Source of the DNA: Myxococcus sp. RHSTA-1-4
Lineage (GTDB): Bacteria > Myxococcota > Myxococcia > Myxococcales > Myxococcaceae
Reading direction: 5' to 3'
Length of the DNA: 64,000 nucleotides
Assembly: GCF_020037125.1 (NCBI RefSeq)
Contig: NZ_JAIQDG010000001.1
Location: 558,001-622,000, forward strand
The notes beneath the pieces are model-generated. The model was not told the DNA's origin. It did no database searches and saw only the letters and a list, made by a program, of their open reading frames with translations. Shown here piece by piece: positions 16,830 to 26,043 of this stretch. Positions within the stretch are counted from its first letter, which is position 1, and every line of letters starts with the position of its first letter. A program made the translations under genes and the position numbers.

Positions 16830-19115
16830 TCAGACCGCGCGGGTGACCGGCAGCGACAGGCCGCGCAGCCGCAGGCTGTTGAGCAGCACCGACACGCTCG
16901 ACAGGGACATGGCCAGGCTGGCGAGCATGGGCGACAGCAGCCAGCCCGTCATTCCGTACAGCAGGCCCGCGGCCACCGGAATGCCGAGCGCGTTGTAGAG
17001 GAACGCCCAGAACAGGTTCTGGCGGATGACCCGCATCGTGGAGCGGGCCAGGCCGAGCGCCGCGGGCAGGCTCCTCAGGTCGGCGCGCAGCAGCGTCACG
17101 TCCGCGGCGTCCCGAGCCACGTCCGAGCCGGAACCCATGGCCACTCCCAGGTCCGCTTCGGCCAGCGCGGGGGCGTCATTGATGCCGTCCCCCACCATGG
17201 CCACCCGCCGCCCCTCGGCTTTCAGCGTTCGCACCACCTGCGCCTTGCCGGACGGAAGCACGCCCGCGAAGACCTGGTCGATGCCGAGCGCGCGCGCCAC
17301 CCGTGCCGCCGGTGCCTCGTGGTCTCCGGTGAGCATGACCACGTGCAGCCCCATGCGGTGCAGCACCTGGACGGACTCGGCCGCCTCCTCTCGCGCGGTG
17401 TCGGCCAGCCCCAGCGCACCGGCGAGCCGCCCCTCCACCGCCACCAGCACGGGCGTCTGCCCGTCGGCGGCCAGCTCCTTCTCCAGGGCCGCAGCGCCGG
17501 CCACGCCCTTCGTGTCCAGCAGCTTCCGGCTGCCCACGAGTACGGTGCGCCCGCTCACGCTCGCCTCCACGCCCAGGCCCGGGGTGGCGTTGAAGGACTC
17601 GGCGGCGCCCGTCGTGAGCCCCCGGGTGGACGCGGCGGAGACGACGGCCCGGGCCAGCGGGTGCTCGCTGCCGGACTCGGCCGCGGCGGCCAGGGACAGC
17701 ACCTCCGCCTCCGTGAAGCCCCGCGCGGCCAGGATGCGCGTCACCTCGGGGCGTCCCCGGGTGAGCGTGCCCGTCTTGTCGAGCACCACCGTGTCGATGC
17801 GGCTGGCGCCCTCCAGTGCGGCGGCGCTCTTCACCAGGACGCCAAGCTGCGCGCCCCGCCCCATGCCCACCATGAGCGCCGCGGGCGTGGCCAGGCCGAG
17901 CGCGCAAGGGCAGGCGATGACCAGCACCGCCACCGCGTTGAGCACCGCCATCGTCAGCCGCGTCTCCTCCGGGGCCAGGACGAACCAGGTGGCGAAGGTG
18001 GCCAGGGCCACCAGCAGCACCACCGGGGTGAACACGCCGCTCACCACGTCCGCCAACCGGGCGATGGGCGCCTTCGTGCCCTGTGCGCGCTCCACCACCT
18101 GGACAATCTGCTGCAGCGCCGTGTCGCGGCCCACCTTGCTCGCGCGGAAGACGAGGCGGCCCGTGCCGTTCATCGTGCCGGCGAAGACCTCCGCGCCCTC
18201 GCGCTTCTCCACCGGCAGGCTCTCGCCGGTGAGCATGGCCTCGTCCACGGAGGATGAGCCCTCGACGACGGCGCCGTCGACGGGAATGGACTGGCCCGGG
18301 CGGACCACCACCCTGTCGCCCACGCCGACGCTGGACAGCGGCACCTCGCGCTCCACGCCACCCTCCTCCACCGTGGCGGTGGCCGGCGCCAGTGCCTGCA
18401 GGCGACGGATGGCGTCACCCGCGCGAGTGCGGGCACGGGCCTCCAGGAAGCGCCCGAGCAACACGAATGCAATCACCGCCGCGGCCGCCTCGAAGTAGAC
18501 GGGCAGCGCAGTCCCGTGGCCCTCGCCGTGCCCGTGGCCCTCGGGAGCGCCGAGACCGGGCCACACGGTGGCCACCACCGAGTACACGAAGGCCGCCCCG
18601 GTGCCGAGCGCCACCAGCACGTTCATGTCCGCCGAGCGGTGCCGCAGCGCCGCCCACGCCGAGCGGAAGATGGGCGCGCCGCTGTAGACGATGACGGGCA
18701 GGGTGAGGCCGAGCTGCACCAGGTTGACGCCCGGGAAGTCGAGCGCCCCATGGGCCATGGCCAGCACCACCACGGGCAGGCCGAAGAGGACCGCCACCGC
18801 CAGCCGGCGCCGGAGCGCGCGGTCCTCATCGAAGTCCGCCTCCTTCGCGGTCTCGGCTCGCGGCACCTCGGCCTGGTAGCCCGCGTCCGCCACCGCCCCG
18901 GTCAGGGCCTCCACCGAGGTGGCTCCCGTGTCGAAGACCACCGAGGCCCGGCGGGTGGCGAAGTTCACACTGCACTCGAGGACTCCCTCCACTTCCCCCA
19001 GGGAGCGCTCCACCCGCCGCGCGCAGGCGGCGCAGGTCATTCCCGAGACGGCCAGGTCCAGGTGCTCCAGGGCGCCCACGGGGGACGGGGACGGAGATGC
19101 TTCGACGGCACGCAT
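16830..19115 (-). CDS. copA: Copper-exporting P1B-type ATPase (CopA)
   Basis: This 761-residue ATPase starts with one HMA domain ([12 protein letters not shown]). It then shows TGES in the actuator domain, the metal-site motif CPC in TM6 ([13 protein letters not shown]), the phosphorylation motif DKTGTLT, the nucleotide-domain SEHPLARAV, and [16 protein letters not shown]. The last helix has [14 protein letters not shown] and [16 protein letters not shown], the signature of Cu(I)/Ag(I) subgroup IB-1. It pumps Cu(I) from cytoplasm to periplasm. A short His-rich loop ([10 protein letters not shown]) lies between early helices. The ATG at 19115 has AGGAGG upstream; an in-frame start at 19157 would lie inside the promoter motif. 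An ECF-type promoter motif is 42 bp upstream. Confidence 0.96.
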   Translation of the reverse strand: MRAVEASPSPSPVGALEHLDLAVSGMTCAACARRVERSLGEVEGVLECSVNFATRRASVVFDTGATSVEALTGAVADAGYQAEVPRAETAKEADFDEDRALRRRLAVAVLFGLPVVVLAMAHGALDFPGVNLVQLGLTLPVIVYSGAPIFRSAWAALRHRSADMNVLVALGTGAAFVYSVVATVWPGLGAPEGHGHGEGHGTALPVYFEAAAAVIAFVLLGRFLEARARTRAGDAIRRLQALAPATATVEEGGVEREVPLSSVGVGDRVVVRPGQSIPVDGAVVEGSSSVDEAMLTGESLPVEKREGAEVFAGTMNGTGRLVFRASKVGRDTALQQIVQVVERAQGTKAPIARLADVVSGVFTPVVLLVALATFATWFVLAPEETRLTMAVLNAVAVLVIACPCALGLATPAALMVGMGRGAQLGVLVKSAAALEGASRIDTVVLDKTGTLTRGRPEVTRILAARGFTEAEVLSLAAAAESGSEHPLARAVVSAASTRGLTTGAAESFNATPGLGVEASVSGRTVLVGSRKLLDTKGVAGAAALEKELAADGQTPVLVAVEGRLAGALGLADTAREEAAESVQVLHRMGLHVVMLTGDHEAPAARVARALGIDQVFAGVLPSGKAQVVRTLKAEGRRVAMVGDGINDAPALAEADLGVAMGSGSDVARDAADVTLLRADLRSLPAALGLARSTMRVIRQNLFWAFLYNALGIPVAAGLLYGMTGWLLSPMLASLAMSLSSVSVLLNSLRLRGLSLPVTRAV

Positions 19116-19156
19116 TGCGGCTTCCTCCTGCCCGCTTCGTGGCGGGCTCGTCCCCA

Positions 19157-19185
19157 CGAACGAAGCACCCGCCAGGGCCTTACAG
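19157..19185 (-). promoter_or_regulatory. Putative ECF-sigma promoter of copA
   Basis: On the minus strand CTGTAAG (19185-19179) and CGTTCG (19162-19157) are 16 bp apart. The sequence between the boxes also resembles that before the second ATPase (24125-24097). The start codon is 42 bp downstream of the second box. Confidence 0.72.
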
Positions 19186-19208
19186 CCCGGCGAGGAGAGC
19201 AGGAGGGC

Positions 19209-20300
19209 TCAGGTCCGCATCTTCAGCCGCGTCTCGTGGACGGCGTCGCCCACGGCGCCGGGCTTCTCCTTCTCGGCGGCGCGCAGCAGGCGGAGGATGC
19301 CGGGCCCGAGCACGTCAATCTCCGTGGAGGCATAGGACTCCGTGCCGAAGCGGCGGATGGTCTCCGTCTGGGTCTTCAGGATGCGCGCGTCCTGGCCGAA
19401 GATGTGGAGCGCCACCGGCATCGCCAGCGGGAGCACGGCGCGCGTCAGCCAGCGCGGCAGCGGCAGGCGGAACGTCACCACCGCGTACACCAGGGTGTCC
19501 CAGTCCGACACGGGCGTCATCGCCGAGGTGACGACGATGTGGCTGCCCTCGCCGAGCCGGTACTCCACCTGGGCAATGGACGGCATCAGGAAGCGGTCGA
19601 AGTGCTGCACCTCGCCGCCGCCGGGTGCCAGCAACCGGCCCACGAGCCCGCTGGGACGCGGCTCGCCGATGTACTCCGCCTCCACCTTGTCGGCGCTCCG
19701 GCGCACCACCACGTCAATCTCGTTGCGCTTCTCCTCGGTGCGGAACAGGCCGCCGTGCAGGTACGCGGTGTGCGGCACGTCCAGCGTGTTCTCCAGCGTG
19801 GCGTGCAGCGAGCCGGGAGCGCGGAGGATGCGGCGCACGGTGGTGTACTCGCGCGCCTCCAGCAGCGGGAAGCGGAAGGGCTCCGTCGCCGGCGTGACAC
19901 CGGGCGTGGAGTAGACCCAGACGAAGCCGTCCTGCTCACGCGTGGCATACGCGGTGGCGCAGCGGGCCCGGGCGCCGGGCTCGCCAAGGAAGCCGGGAAT
20001 CGCGCGGCACTGGCCCTCGGTGTCGAAGCGCCAGCCGTGGTAGCCGCACTGGAGCTGGCCCTCCTTCACGCGGCCCAACGACAGCGGCACGTTGCGATGC
20101 GGGCAGCGGTCCACCAGGGCCGTGGGCTTGCCACCCTCGCCGCGGAAGAGCACCAGCGGCGTGCCCTGGAGCGTGCGGGCCAGCGGCTTGCTCCCCAGCT
20201 CGCGCGACGCGCAGAGGATGAACCAGGCGTTCGGCAGGTGGACGACGGAGACGTGACCGGCGGGCGCACCGGGGGTGCGCGCCTCCTCGCGAGGAGTCAT
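19209..20300 (-). CDS. Rieske [2Fe-2S] non-heme iron oxygenase
   Basis: The protein (363 residues from ATG 20300; a GTG at 20309 would add three) opens with a Rieske domain: CPHRNVPLS and, 17 residues on, CGYHGW, which ligate a [2Fe-2S] cluster. A catalytic domain of the PaO/vanillate-demethylase type follows, with the mononuclear-iron segment ENTLDVPHTAYLH. Such enzymes hydroxylate or demethylate ring or sterol-like substrates with electrons from a reductase, which is not encoded here. It is downstream of copA's promoter region and oriented with the copper genes, but a role in copper handling is not evident. It may have been carried along, or may work on a metal-chelating metabolite. Confidence 0.9.
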   Translation of the reverse strand: MTPREEARTPGAPAGHVSVVHLPNAWFILCASRELGSKPLARTLQGTPLVLFRGEGGKPTALVDRCPHRNVPLSLGRVKEGQLQCGYHGWRFDTEGQCRAIPGFLGEPGARARCATAYATREQDGFVWVYSTPGVTPATEPFRFPLLEAREYTTVRRILRAPGSLHATLENTLDVPHTAYLHGGLFRTEEKRNEIDVVVRRSADKVEAEYIGEPRPSGLVGRLLAPGGGEVQHFDRFLMPSIAQVEYRLGEGSHIVVTSAMTPVSDWDTLVYAVVTFRLPLPRWLTRAVLPLAMPVALHIFGQDARILKTQTETIRRFGTESYASTEIDVLGPGILRLLRAAEKEKPGAVGDAVHETRLKMRT

Positions 20301-20360
20301 GGAGGGCACTCTAATCCCACCCCCGGGGGGGCGCCATGCCGGGACCGCCTGGAGCGCCCT

Positions 20361-20774
20361 TTACGCCGGCAGGTCCGCCGCGCGCTGGGCGGCTTCCAGG
20401 TTGGGGGCCTGGGGCATGATGCCCGCGCTCATCTTCCGGCAGGACTCCTCGCACCGGCGGCACATGTCCGCGCACGCCTTCATCATCGAATCGCCGCCCA
20501 GGTCCTCGCAGGACTCGGCACAGCGCTCGCACACCTCCGCGCAGGCGAAACATGTGCGGGTGTGGAGCTCCGAGCCGCGCAGCAGGAAGTTCGCGCTCGT
20601 CTGGCAGATTTCCACGCAGTCCAGCAGCAGGCGGATGTGACTCACCTCCGCGTGCCTCCCACCCCTCTGCACGCAATACGTCACCGTCTCCAGGCAGGTG
20701 CGGTAGCACTCCAGACAGGCCTGGATGCACTGCTGCATGTCCTTGTCGGGTCTCACCACTTCGGCGGGAGCCAT
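20361..20774 (-). CDS. Four-helix-bundle copper storage protein (Csp/DUF326 family)
   Basis: This 137-residue protein has 16 cysteines arranged along helices: CIQACLECYRTC, LLLDCVEIC, CFACAEVCERCAESC and CADMCRRCEESC. That is the pattern of Csp proteins, which bind many Cu(I) ions inside a four-helix bundle. No signal peptide is present, so it resembles the cytosolic Csp3 type. GAGGTG precedes the ATG at 20774. It is transcribed with the copper genes around it, 60 bp upstream of the Rieske gene. Confidence 0.92.
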   Translation of the reverse strand: MAPAEVVRPDKDMQQCIQACLECYRTCLETVTYCVQRGGRHAEVSHIRLLLDCVEICQTSANFLLRGSELHTRTCFACAEVCERCAESCEDLGGDSMMKACADMCRRCEESCRKMSAGIMPQAPNLEAAQRAADLPA

Positions 20775-20866
20775 CGCTCACCTCTCGTTGTTGGGGTTCC
20801 AAGCAAGGAAGATGGGCACGCAACGGCGTGCGTCCGGAGAGGCCCGGGCGCACGCTCGCTCTCGCC

Positions 20867-21481
20867 TCAGCGCGGCGAGCCGGCATCCGCACTGGAGCCG
20901 CCGCGCGCGCCGCCCCCTCCGCGCCGCTGCTCGTGCCGTGGGCACGGGCAGGTCCCCGCGTCCGCCCCCGGGCATGGGCACTTCATGGCGCCCTGGTGGT
21001 GGGGACACGGGCACGTCCCCGCGTCCGCATTCGGGCACGGGCAGGTCATGGCGCCCTGGTGGTGGGGACACGGACAGGTTCCGGTGGTGGCGGCGCCCTC
21101 GGGCCTGCACGGGCACGCCTCGACATCCTGGTGGTGCGGACAGGGGCAGGGCCCGGTGGGGTCCTCGGGCTGGCACGGACAGGTGGGCGACTTCTTCCCG
21201 TTCGGCGCCGACGGAGCGGCCCCCGCGCCACCCGTGGCGGGTGTCTCGTCTCCGCTGCTGGGAGAGGTCCCCACCGCGCCCGTGGGAGGAACGGGGTGGC
21301 CCGCCTGCTCATGTTCTCCCACCCCCTCGGGAGCCCCGGGGCTCTGCCGTTCCCCGGTGATGGGCGTCGTGTCGTCTTCCTCGACGGGAGGCGGCGGCGA
21401 AGGTTGCGGTGGAGCCTGCGCGCCCGCCCCGAGCGGGACGGCGAGCAACCACAAGGACACGGCCAGGAGTGGAACGCGCAT
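20867..21481 (-). CDS. Secreted CPC-repeat, His-containing protein (putative metal-binding)
   Basis: The 204-residue protein has a cleavable signal (MRVPLLAVSLWLLAVPLGAG), a Pro/Gly/acidic linker, and a C-terminal half with eight Cys-Pro-Cys motifs. Units such as CPCPHHQGAM and CPCPNADAGT alternate. Sixteen cysteines and paired histidines make it a likely extracytoplasmic copper binder. I know no family with this repeat. The ATG at 21481 is chosen because it starts the signal peptide; a longer frame upstream lacks a ribosome site and signal. It follows the second ATPase gene by 110 bp and precedes the Csp gene, so it probably shares a transcript with them. Confidence 0.78.
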   Translation of the reverse strand: MRVPLLAVSLWLLAVPLGAGAQAPPQPSPPPPVEEDDTTPITGERQSPGAPEGVGEHEQAGHPVPPTGAVGTSPSSGDETPATGGAGAAPSAPNGKKSPTCPCQPEDPTGPCPCPHHQDVEACPCRPEGAATTGTCPCPHHQGAMTCPCPNADAGTCPCPHHQGAMKCPCPGADAGTCPCPRHEQRRGGGGARGGSSADAGSPR

Positions 21482-21591
21482 GGGACAGCCCCCTTGCGCC
21501 TGAAGCTGGAGACACTCCGGGCCGGGAGGAAGCACCCCGAGCGTGGCGGCCCACCGGTTGCCCACCTGGCGGGCGCCACTCCGCCCGGGAG

Positions 21592-24069
21592 CTACAGCCC
21601 CAGCTTCCGCAGCCGGAGCGCGTTGCCGATGACCGACACCGACGAGAGGCTCATGGCCGCGCTGGCGAAGATGGGGCTGAGCAGCAGGCCGAAGAAGGGG
21701 TACAGCACGCCCGCCGCCACCGGCACGCCCAGCATGTTGTAGACGAAGGCGAAGAAGAGGTTCTGCCGGATGTTGCCCAGCGTGCCCCGGCTCAGCCTCC
21801 GCGCCCGGGCGATGGCCCGCAGGTCGCCCTTCACCAGCGTGACGCCCGCGCTCTCCATCGCGATGTCCGTGCCCGTCCCCATGGCGATGCCCACGTCCGC
21901 CTGAGCCAGCGCGGGCGCGTCGTTGACGCCGTCACCGGCCATGGCCACCACCCGCCCCTCCCGCTGGAGCCGCCGCACCACGTCGCCCTTCGCCTCCGGC
22001 AGCACCCCGGCGATGACCTCCGAGATGCCCAGCCGCCGCGCCACCGCCTCCGCCGTCGTCTGACTGTCACCGGTGAGCATCACCACGCGCAGCCCCTCGT
22101 GGCGCAGCAACTCCAGCGCCTCCGGCGTGGACGCCTTCACCGGGTCCGCAACGCCGAGCAGCCCCGCCATCCGCCCGTCCACCGAGACCAGCACCACCGT
22201 CTGTCCCTCGCCGCGCAGCGACTCCGCGCGCGAGGCCAGGCCGTCCGCGTCGACGCCTCGCGCCCGCATCAGCGCCACGTTGCCCAGCGCCACCTCGGCG
22301 CCGTCCACCCGGCCGGTGACGCCCTGGCCGGTGTGCGAGCGGAAGTCCTCCACCTTCGACAACGTGACGCCGCGCTCCTTCGCGCCCTCGACGATGGCCG
22401 CGGCCAGCGGGTGCTCGCTGCCGCGCTCCAGCGTCGCGGCCATCCGCAGCAGGCGCGCCTCGTCGAAGTCCGGGGCCGGCACCACCGACACGAGGCGCGG
22501 CTTGCCCTCGGTGAGCGTGCCCGTCTTGTCCACCACCAGCGTGTCCACCGCCTCGAGCCGCTCCAGCGCCGCCGCGTCGCGGATGAGCACGCCCGCCTGC
22601 GCGCCCCGGCCCGTGCCCACCATGACGGACATGGGCGTGGCCAGGCCCAGCGCGCACGGGCAGGCGATGATGAGCACCGCCACCGCGTTCACCAGCGCGT
22701 GCGCCAGCCGGGGCTCCGGCCCCCACACGCCCCACACCACCGCCGTCACCACCGCCACCGCGATGACCATGGGCACGAAGATGGCCGCCACCTTGTCCGC
22801 CAGCCGCTGAATGGGCGCGCGGGTGCGCTGCGCCTCGCTCACGCGCTGGACGATGCGCGACAGCAGCGTGTCCTTCCCCACCCGCTCCGCGCGCATCACC
22901 AGCGAGCCCGTGCCATTCACCGTGCCGCCCGTCACCTTCTCGCCCGGGGACTTCTCCACCGGGAGGGACTCGCCCGTCACCATGGACTCGTCCACCGCGC
23001 TGGCGCCCTCCAGCACCACGCCGTCCACCGGCACCTTCTCACCGGGACGCACGCGCAGCCTGTCTCCCACGTGGACGTGCGTGAGCGGAATGTCCTCCTC
23101 GTGCCCGTCCTCGCGGATGCGCCGCGCGATGGCCGGCGCCAGGCTCAGCAACGCGCGCAGCGCACCGGACGTGGCGTGCCGGGCGCGCAGCTCCAGCACC
23201 TGCCCCAGCGCCACCAGGGTGACGATGACGGCGGCGGCCTCGAAGTAGAGCGGCGCCGTGCCCCCGTGCCCCGTGCGCAGGCCGTGCGGCAGGGCGTCGG
23301 GCAGCAGCGTGGCGAAGACGCTGAAGACATACGCCGCGCCCGTGCCCAGCGCGATGAGGGTGAACATGTTCAGGTGCCGGTTGCGCACCGACGCCCAGCC
23401 ACGCTGGAAGAAGGGCCAGCCGGACCAGAGCACCACCGGCGTGGCCAGCAGGAGCTGCGCCCACGCCAGCACGGACGCGGGCACCGCGTGCTGCACCGGC
23501 TGGCCCGGAATCATGTCCGACATGGCCAGCACCAGCAGGGGCACCGTGAGGCCCAGGCCCACGAGGAAGCGCCGCCACATGGACTGCAGCTCGGGGTCGG
23601 GGGCCTCCTCCGGCAGCACGGTGCGCGGCTCCAGCGCCATGCCGCAGATGGGGCAGCTCCCCGGCCTGTCCCGGACAATCTCCGGGTGCATGGGGCACAC
23701 GTACTCGACGCGGGCCTCCAGCGTGGGCGGGGACTCGGGCTCCAGCGCCATGCCGCACTTCGGGCACGCGCCCGGGTGGTCCTGCCGGACCTCCGGGTCC
23801 ATGGGGCACACGTACATCGTCCCGGGCGCCGCGGGTGGCTCGGGCTCGGCGGGCGTGGGCTCGGGCGATAGAAAGCGCGCCGGGTCCGCGCGGAAACGCT
23901 CCCGGCACTTCGGGTTGCAGAAGAAGTAGGTCTGCCCCTCGTGCTCCAGGCTGCCCCCCTTGGGAGCACGCGGGTCCACCTTCATCCCGCAGACCGGGTC
24001 GATGGCAGGCGCCTGCTCGCCCGGGGGAGGAGCCGGCGTGGAGTGATGGTGCTCGTGGGAGTGGGACAT
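21592..24069 (-). CDS. Copper P1B-type ATPase with N-terminal YHS and two heavy-metal-binding domains
   Basis: This 825-residue ATPase opens with a His-rich stretch ([10 protein letters not shown]), a YHS domain (DPVCGMKV, then YFFCNPKC), and two heavy-metal-binding domains (YVCPMDPEV...[10 protein letters not shown] and YVCPMHPEI...[10 protein letters not shown]). The core shows [30 protein letters not shown] and [16 protein letters not shown], and ends with [17 protein letters not shown], matching Cu(I) subgroup IB-1. It has no classical HMA domain, unlike the neighbouring CopA, so it may receive copper from a different donor or sit in a different role. An ECF-type promoter motif lies 28 bp before the start. 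AAGGAG is 12 bp from the ATG, a somewhat long spacing. Confidence 0.95.
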   Translation of the reverse strand: MSHSHEHHHSTPAPPPGEQAPAIDPVCGMKVDPRAPKGGSLEHEGQTYFFCNPKCRERFRADPARFLSPEPTPAEPEPPAAPGTMYVCPMDPEVRQDHPGACPKCGMALEPESPPTLEARVEYVCPMHPEIVRDRPGSCPICGMALEPRTVLPEEAPDPELQSMWRRFLVGLGLTVPLLVLAMSDMIPGQPVQHAVPASVLAWAQLLLATPVVLWSGWPFFQRGWASVRNRHLNMFTLIALGTGAAYVFSVFATLLPDALPHGLRTGHGGTAPLYFEAAAVIVTLVALGQVLELRARHATSGALRALLSLAPAIARRIREDGHEEDIPLTHVHVGDRLRVRPGEKVPVDGVVLEGASAVDESMVTGESLPVEKSPGEKVTGGTVNGTGSLVMRAERVGKDTLLSRIVQRVSEAQRTRAPIQRLADKVAAIFVPMVIAVAVVTAVVWGVWGPEPRLAHALVNAVAVLIIACPCALGLATPMSVMVGTGRGAQAGVLIRDAAALERLEAVDTLVVDKTGTLTEGKPRLVSVVPAPDFDEARLLRMAATLERGSEHPLAAAIVEGAKERGVTLSKVEDFRSHTGQGVTGRVDGAEVALGNVALMRARGVDADGLASRAESLRGEGQTVVLVSVDGRMAGLLGVADPVKASTPEALELLRHEGLRVVMLTGDSQTTAEAVARRLGISEVIAGVLPEAKGDVVRRLQREGRVVAMAGDGVNDAPALAQADVGIAMGTGTDIAMESAGVTLVKGDLRAIARARRLSRGTLGNIRQNLFFAFVYNMLGVPVAAGVLYPFFGLLLSPIFASAAMSLSSVSVIGNALRLRKLGL

Positions 24070-24096
24070 GGGGCTTCTATGCTCCTTTCACCCAGG

Positions 24097-24125
24097 CGAA
24101 CGAAACACCCTGCTGGCTCTTACAG
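24097..24125 (-). promoter_or_regulatory. Putative ECF-sigma promoter of the second copper ATPase
   Basis: On the minus strand CTGTAAG (24125-24119) and CGTTCG (24102-24097) are 16 bp apart. It is the fourth copy of this two-box motif in front of copper genes in the window, 27 bp before the start codon. Confidence 0.72.
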
Positions 24126-24176
24126 CGGGCTCCTCCAAGGAGAGGTAACAGTCATCCTCCAGGACGGTAGGGCCCT

Positions 24177-24208
24177 GCCCGCCAGTCAGGGGAGCAGCCC
24201 TGGCGGGC
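24177..24208 (-). terminator. Hairpin after the GIY-YIG gene
   Basis: GCCCGCCAG (24177-24185) pairs with CTGGCGGGC (24200-24208) to give a 9-bp stem and 14-nt loop, 33 bp beyond the stop of the GIY-YIG gene. No U-run is present. Confidence 0.45.
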
Positions 24209-24240
24209 CGGATGGGAGACGCCCCCCTGCCCCGCCCGCC

Positions 24241-25260
24241 TCACGCCGGCGGTGGTGGCTCGTTGTAGCCCGCGTCACCGTAGGGCTTGAGCCGCTCCAG
24301 CCAGAGCTCCTCCAGCACGCGCAGCTCCTCCTTCGGGTCCTCGCGAGGCTCCTCGGTGGGAGGGAGGACGTCGAGCACCTCGAAGGAGAAGCTGTCGGCG
24401 CCGTAGCGGTTCCAGTCATCCAGCAGGGCGGGGATGCGCCGCATGCCGGTGGTCAGCTCGAAGCGGATGCGATTGAGCGCGCCCGGGACATTGAGGCTGG
24501 AGCCCACCAGCACCTTGCCATTGGCGCGGTTGCGGACGGCGAACACGCCCATGGGTGGAGGCTTTTCCTTGTAGGCGCGCTTCAGCTCGGCGCGATTCGC
24601 CTTGCCGCGACTCGGCTGGGGCGAGACATCCGGGGGAGAGTCAACAGAGGACATGACGGCCTTCCTGGGTGAGTGAGAGGGATTGCGCTTCTTCGCGCGA
24701 AGAGGTTCCGCGAGACGGGCGAGCCGCACCGCGAGCCGCGCATGGGCGGCCCGGTCCAGCGGCTCCACCCAGTTGGGACCCGCCCGCGCCCAGTCCGGGT
24801 CGGCGAGGTCCACTCCGAGCGTCGTGAGGAGGCTGGCCTCGCAGACGAAGAACTGGCGGCGGAAGGGAAAGAGATAGCCACCCTCCACCCGCAACGAGGC
24901 GAGCGCCTCGTCGTACGAGGTGAACCAGCGGTTGAGGAAGAGGCCACCGACGCCGGAGAGCAGGGCCTCGAAGTCCACGCTGGACGCGGCCTCCTCCTCG
25001 CGCGCGTCCTTCAGCTCCACCCAGGACGCGAATCCCTGCTCGCGGGCGATGACCGCCAGCGCATGCTTGCGCTGCACCGAGTCCCTCCGAGCGAGCAGCT
25101 CGCCGGGTGACAGGTCCGCGAAGGCGGGGAGCACGCGCAGCCGCTCAGCGGCCCGCGTGGCGCGCGAGGTGTCGGCCGAGCACAGCTCCTTGAGGAGGAG
25201 CGATGCGCGGACCTTGCATTCCTGGAGGGAGAGCGGCGCGGCGCGGGAGTCGGTTCCCAT
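24241..25260 (-). CDS. GIY-YIG nuclease-family protein with an extra N-terminal domain
   Basis: The 339-residue frame has two parts. Residues 1-200 contain a segment (KHALAVIAREQGFASWVELKDA) like the regions found before ankyrin repeats, and otherwise no known domain. Residues about 235-335 are a GIY-YIG-type domain (MGVFAVRNRANGKVLVGSS, then LEELWLERLKPYGDAGYN). In relatives I would expect the second part to stand alone. An internal ATG at 24654 with AGGAAGG five bases upstream could start that shorter protein. The outer ATG at 25260 has GAGGGA upstream. So this is either a fusion or two nested products. The catalytic activity is uncertain because the usual GIY and YIG triplets are altered. 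Confidence 0.75.
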   Translation of the reverse strand: MGTDSRAAPLSLQECKVRASLLLKELCSADTSRATRAAERLRVLPAFADLSPGELLARRDSVQRKHALAVIAREQGFASWVELKDAREEEAASSVDFEALLSGVGGLFLNRWFTSYDEALASLRVEGGYLFPFRRQFFVCEASLLTTLGVDLADPDWARAGPNWVEPLDRAAHARLAVRLARLAEPLRAKKRNPSHSPRKAVMSSVDSPPDVSPQPSRGKANRAELKRAYKEKPPPMGVFAVRNRANGKVLVGSSLNVPGALNRIRFELTTGMRRIPALLDDWNRYGADSFSFEVLDVLPPTEEPREDPKEELRVLEELWLERLKPYGDAGYNEPPPPA

Positions 25261-25443
25261 GGCAAGTCCCTCGTAATCGGCCCTCACCCGAGAATGGGCC
25301 GTGGAAGGAACTCATCAGGAACTGTCGAGCTGCCGGGAAACGAAGTGAGGGTGACGTCGTCTTTTTCGGGTACAGGCGCCCCTCGGCACCTGCCCCGGAG
25401 TCAATGCCGGGCCGGCGTCTTCCGCAAGCCCTTTCTCACCAGC

Positions 25444-26031
25444 TCACGCGCGGGACTTCTTGCACGAACAGTCCAGGCAGCCGTGCGAGGCGCAGGTCCC
25501 ACAGCTCCTCTCCAGCTGCTTCTTCAGGGCCTGCCGCGCCCGGTGCAGGCGCACGCCCGCGTTGTTGGCGGTGATGCCGGCCTCGCGGGCCACGTCCGGG
25601 ACGCTCCGCTCCTCCAGGTCCACCTGGCGCACCATGTCCGCGTACTCGGGCTTGAGGGTGGGCAGCAGGTCGCCCACGCATGCGCACACGGCATGCTTCA
25701 GCTCGGGGTCTTCCGTGGGTTCCTCCGCCTCGCGCGCCTCGCGCTCCAGCGCGCGGCCCTCGACGGACTGGCGGCGGTAGTGGTCCACCAGCGCGTTGCG
25801 CAGCAGGCGGTAGAACCACGTCACCGCGCCCTCGTCATCGGCCGGCACCCCGCCCTTCTCCAGCGTCTTCACGAAGGCCGTCTGGAGGATTTCCTCCGCC
25901 ACGGCCCGGTTGCCCACACGGCGCTCCAGGAAGGCGAGGAAGCGGCGGTGGTTGGCCACCAGTGCCTGCGTCACCTCGTCCCCCGGGGCCCGCGCCGCTT
26001 CCATGCCGTCCGCCACATCCCGCTGGTCCAC
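25444..26031 (-). CDS. corE: CorE-type ECF RNA polymerase sigma factor with Cys-rich tail (ECF44 group)
   Basis: The 195-residue protein has sigma-2 (RRFLAFLERRVGNRAVAEEILQ; TWFYRLLRNALVDHYRR) and sigma-4 (RSVPDVAREAGITANNAGVRLHRAR) regions. A CAC pair (Cys116, Cys118) lies in the linker, and the tail has five Cys (177, 180, 185, 188, 190). This layout is that of M. xanthus CorE and CorE2, ECF sigma factors switched on by metal binding to the Cys-rich tail rather than by an anti-sigma factor. No anti-sigma gene is present here. The GTG at 26031 has GGAGGG six bases upstream. It follows the cupredoxin lipoprotein by 12 bp as the last gene of the RND operon, so copper efflux and the sigma factor are made together. 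The CTGTAAG-N16-CGTTYG boxes are its most likely targets. Confidence 0.9.
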   Translation of the reverse strand: MDQRDVADGMEAARAPGDEVTQALVANHRRFLAFLERRVGNRAVAEEILQTAFVKTLEKGGVPADDEGAVTWFYRLLRNALVDHYRRQSVEGRALEREAREAEEPTEDPELKHAVCACVGDLLPTLKPEYADMVRQVDLEERSVPDVAREAGITANNAGVRLHRARQALKKQLERSCGTCASHGCLDCSCKKSRA

Positions 26032-26043
26032 TTCCCGCCCTCC

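Noticed and set aside
18516..21503. Long plus-strand frame across copA, the Rieske gene and Csp
   Set aside because: It crosses three real minus-strand genes and their spacers and has only shadow composition.
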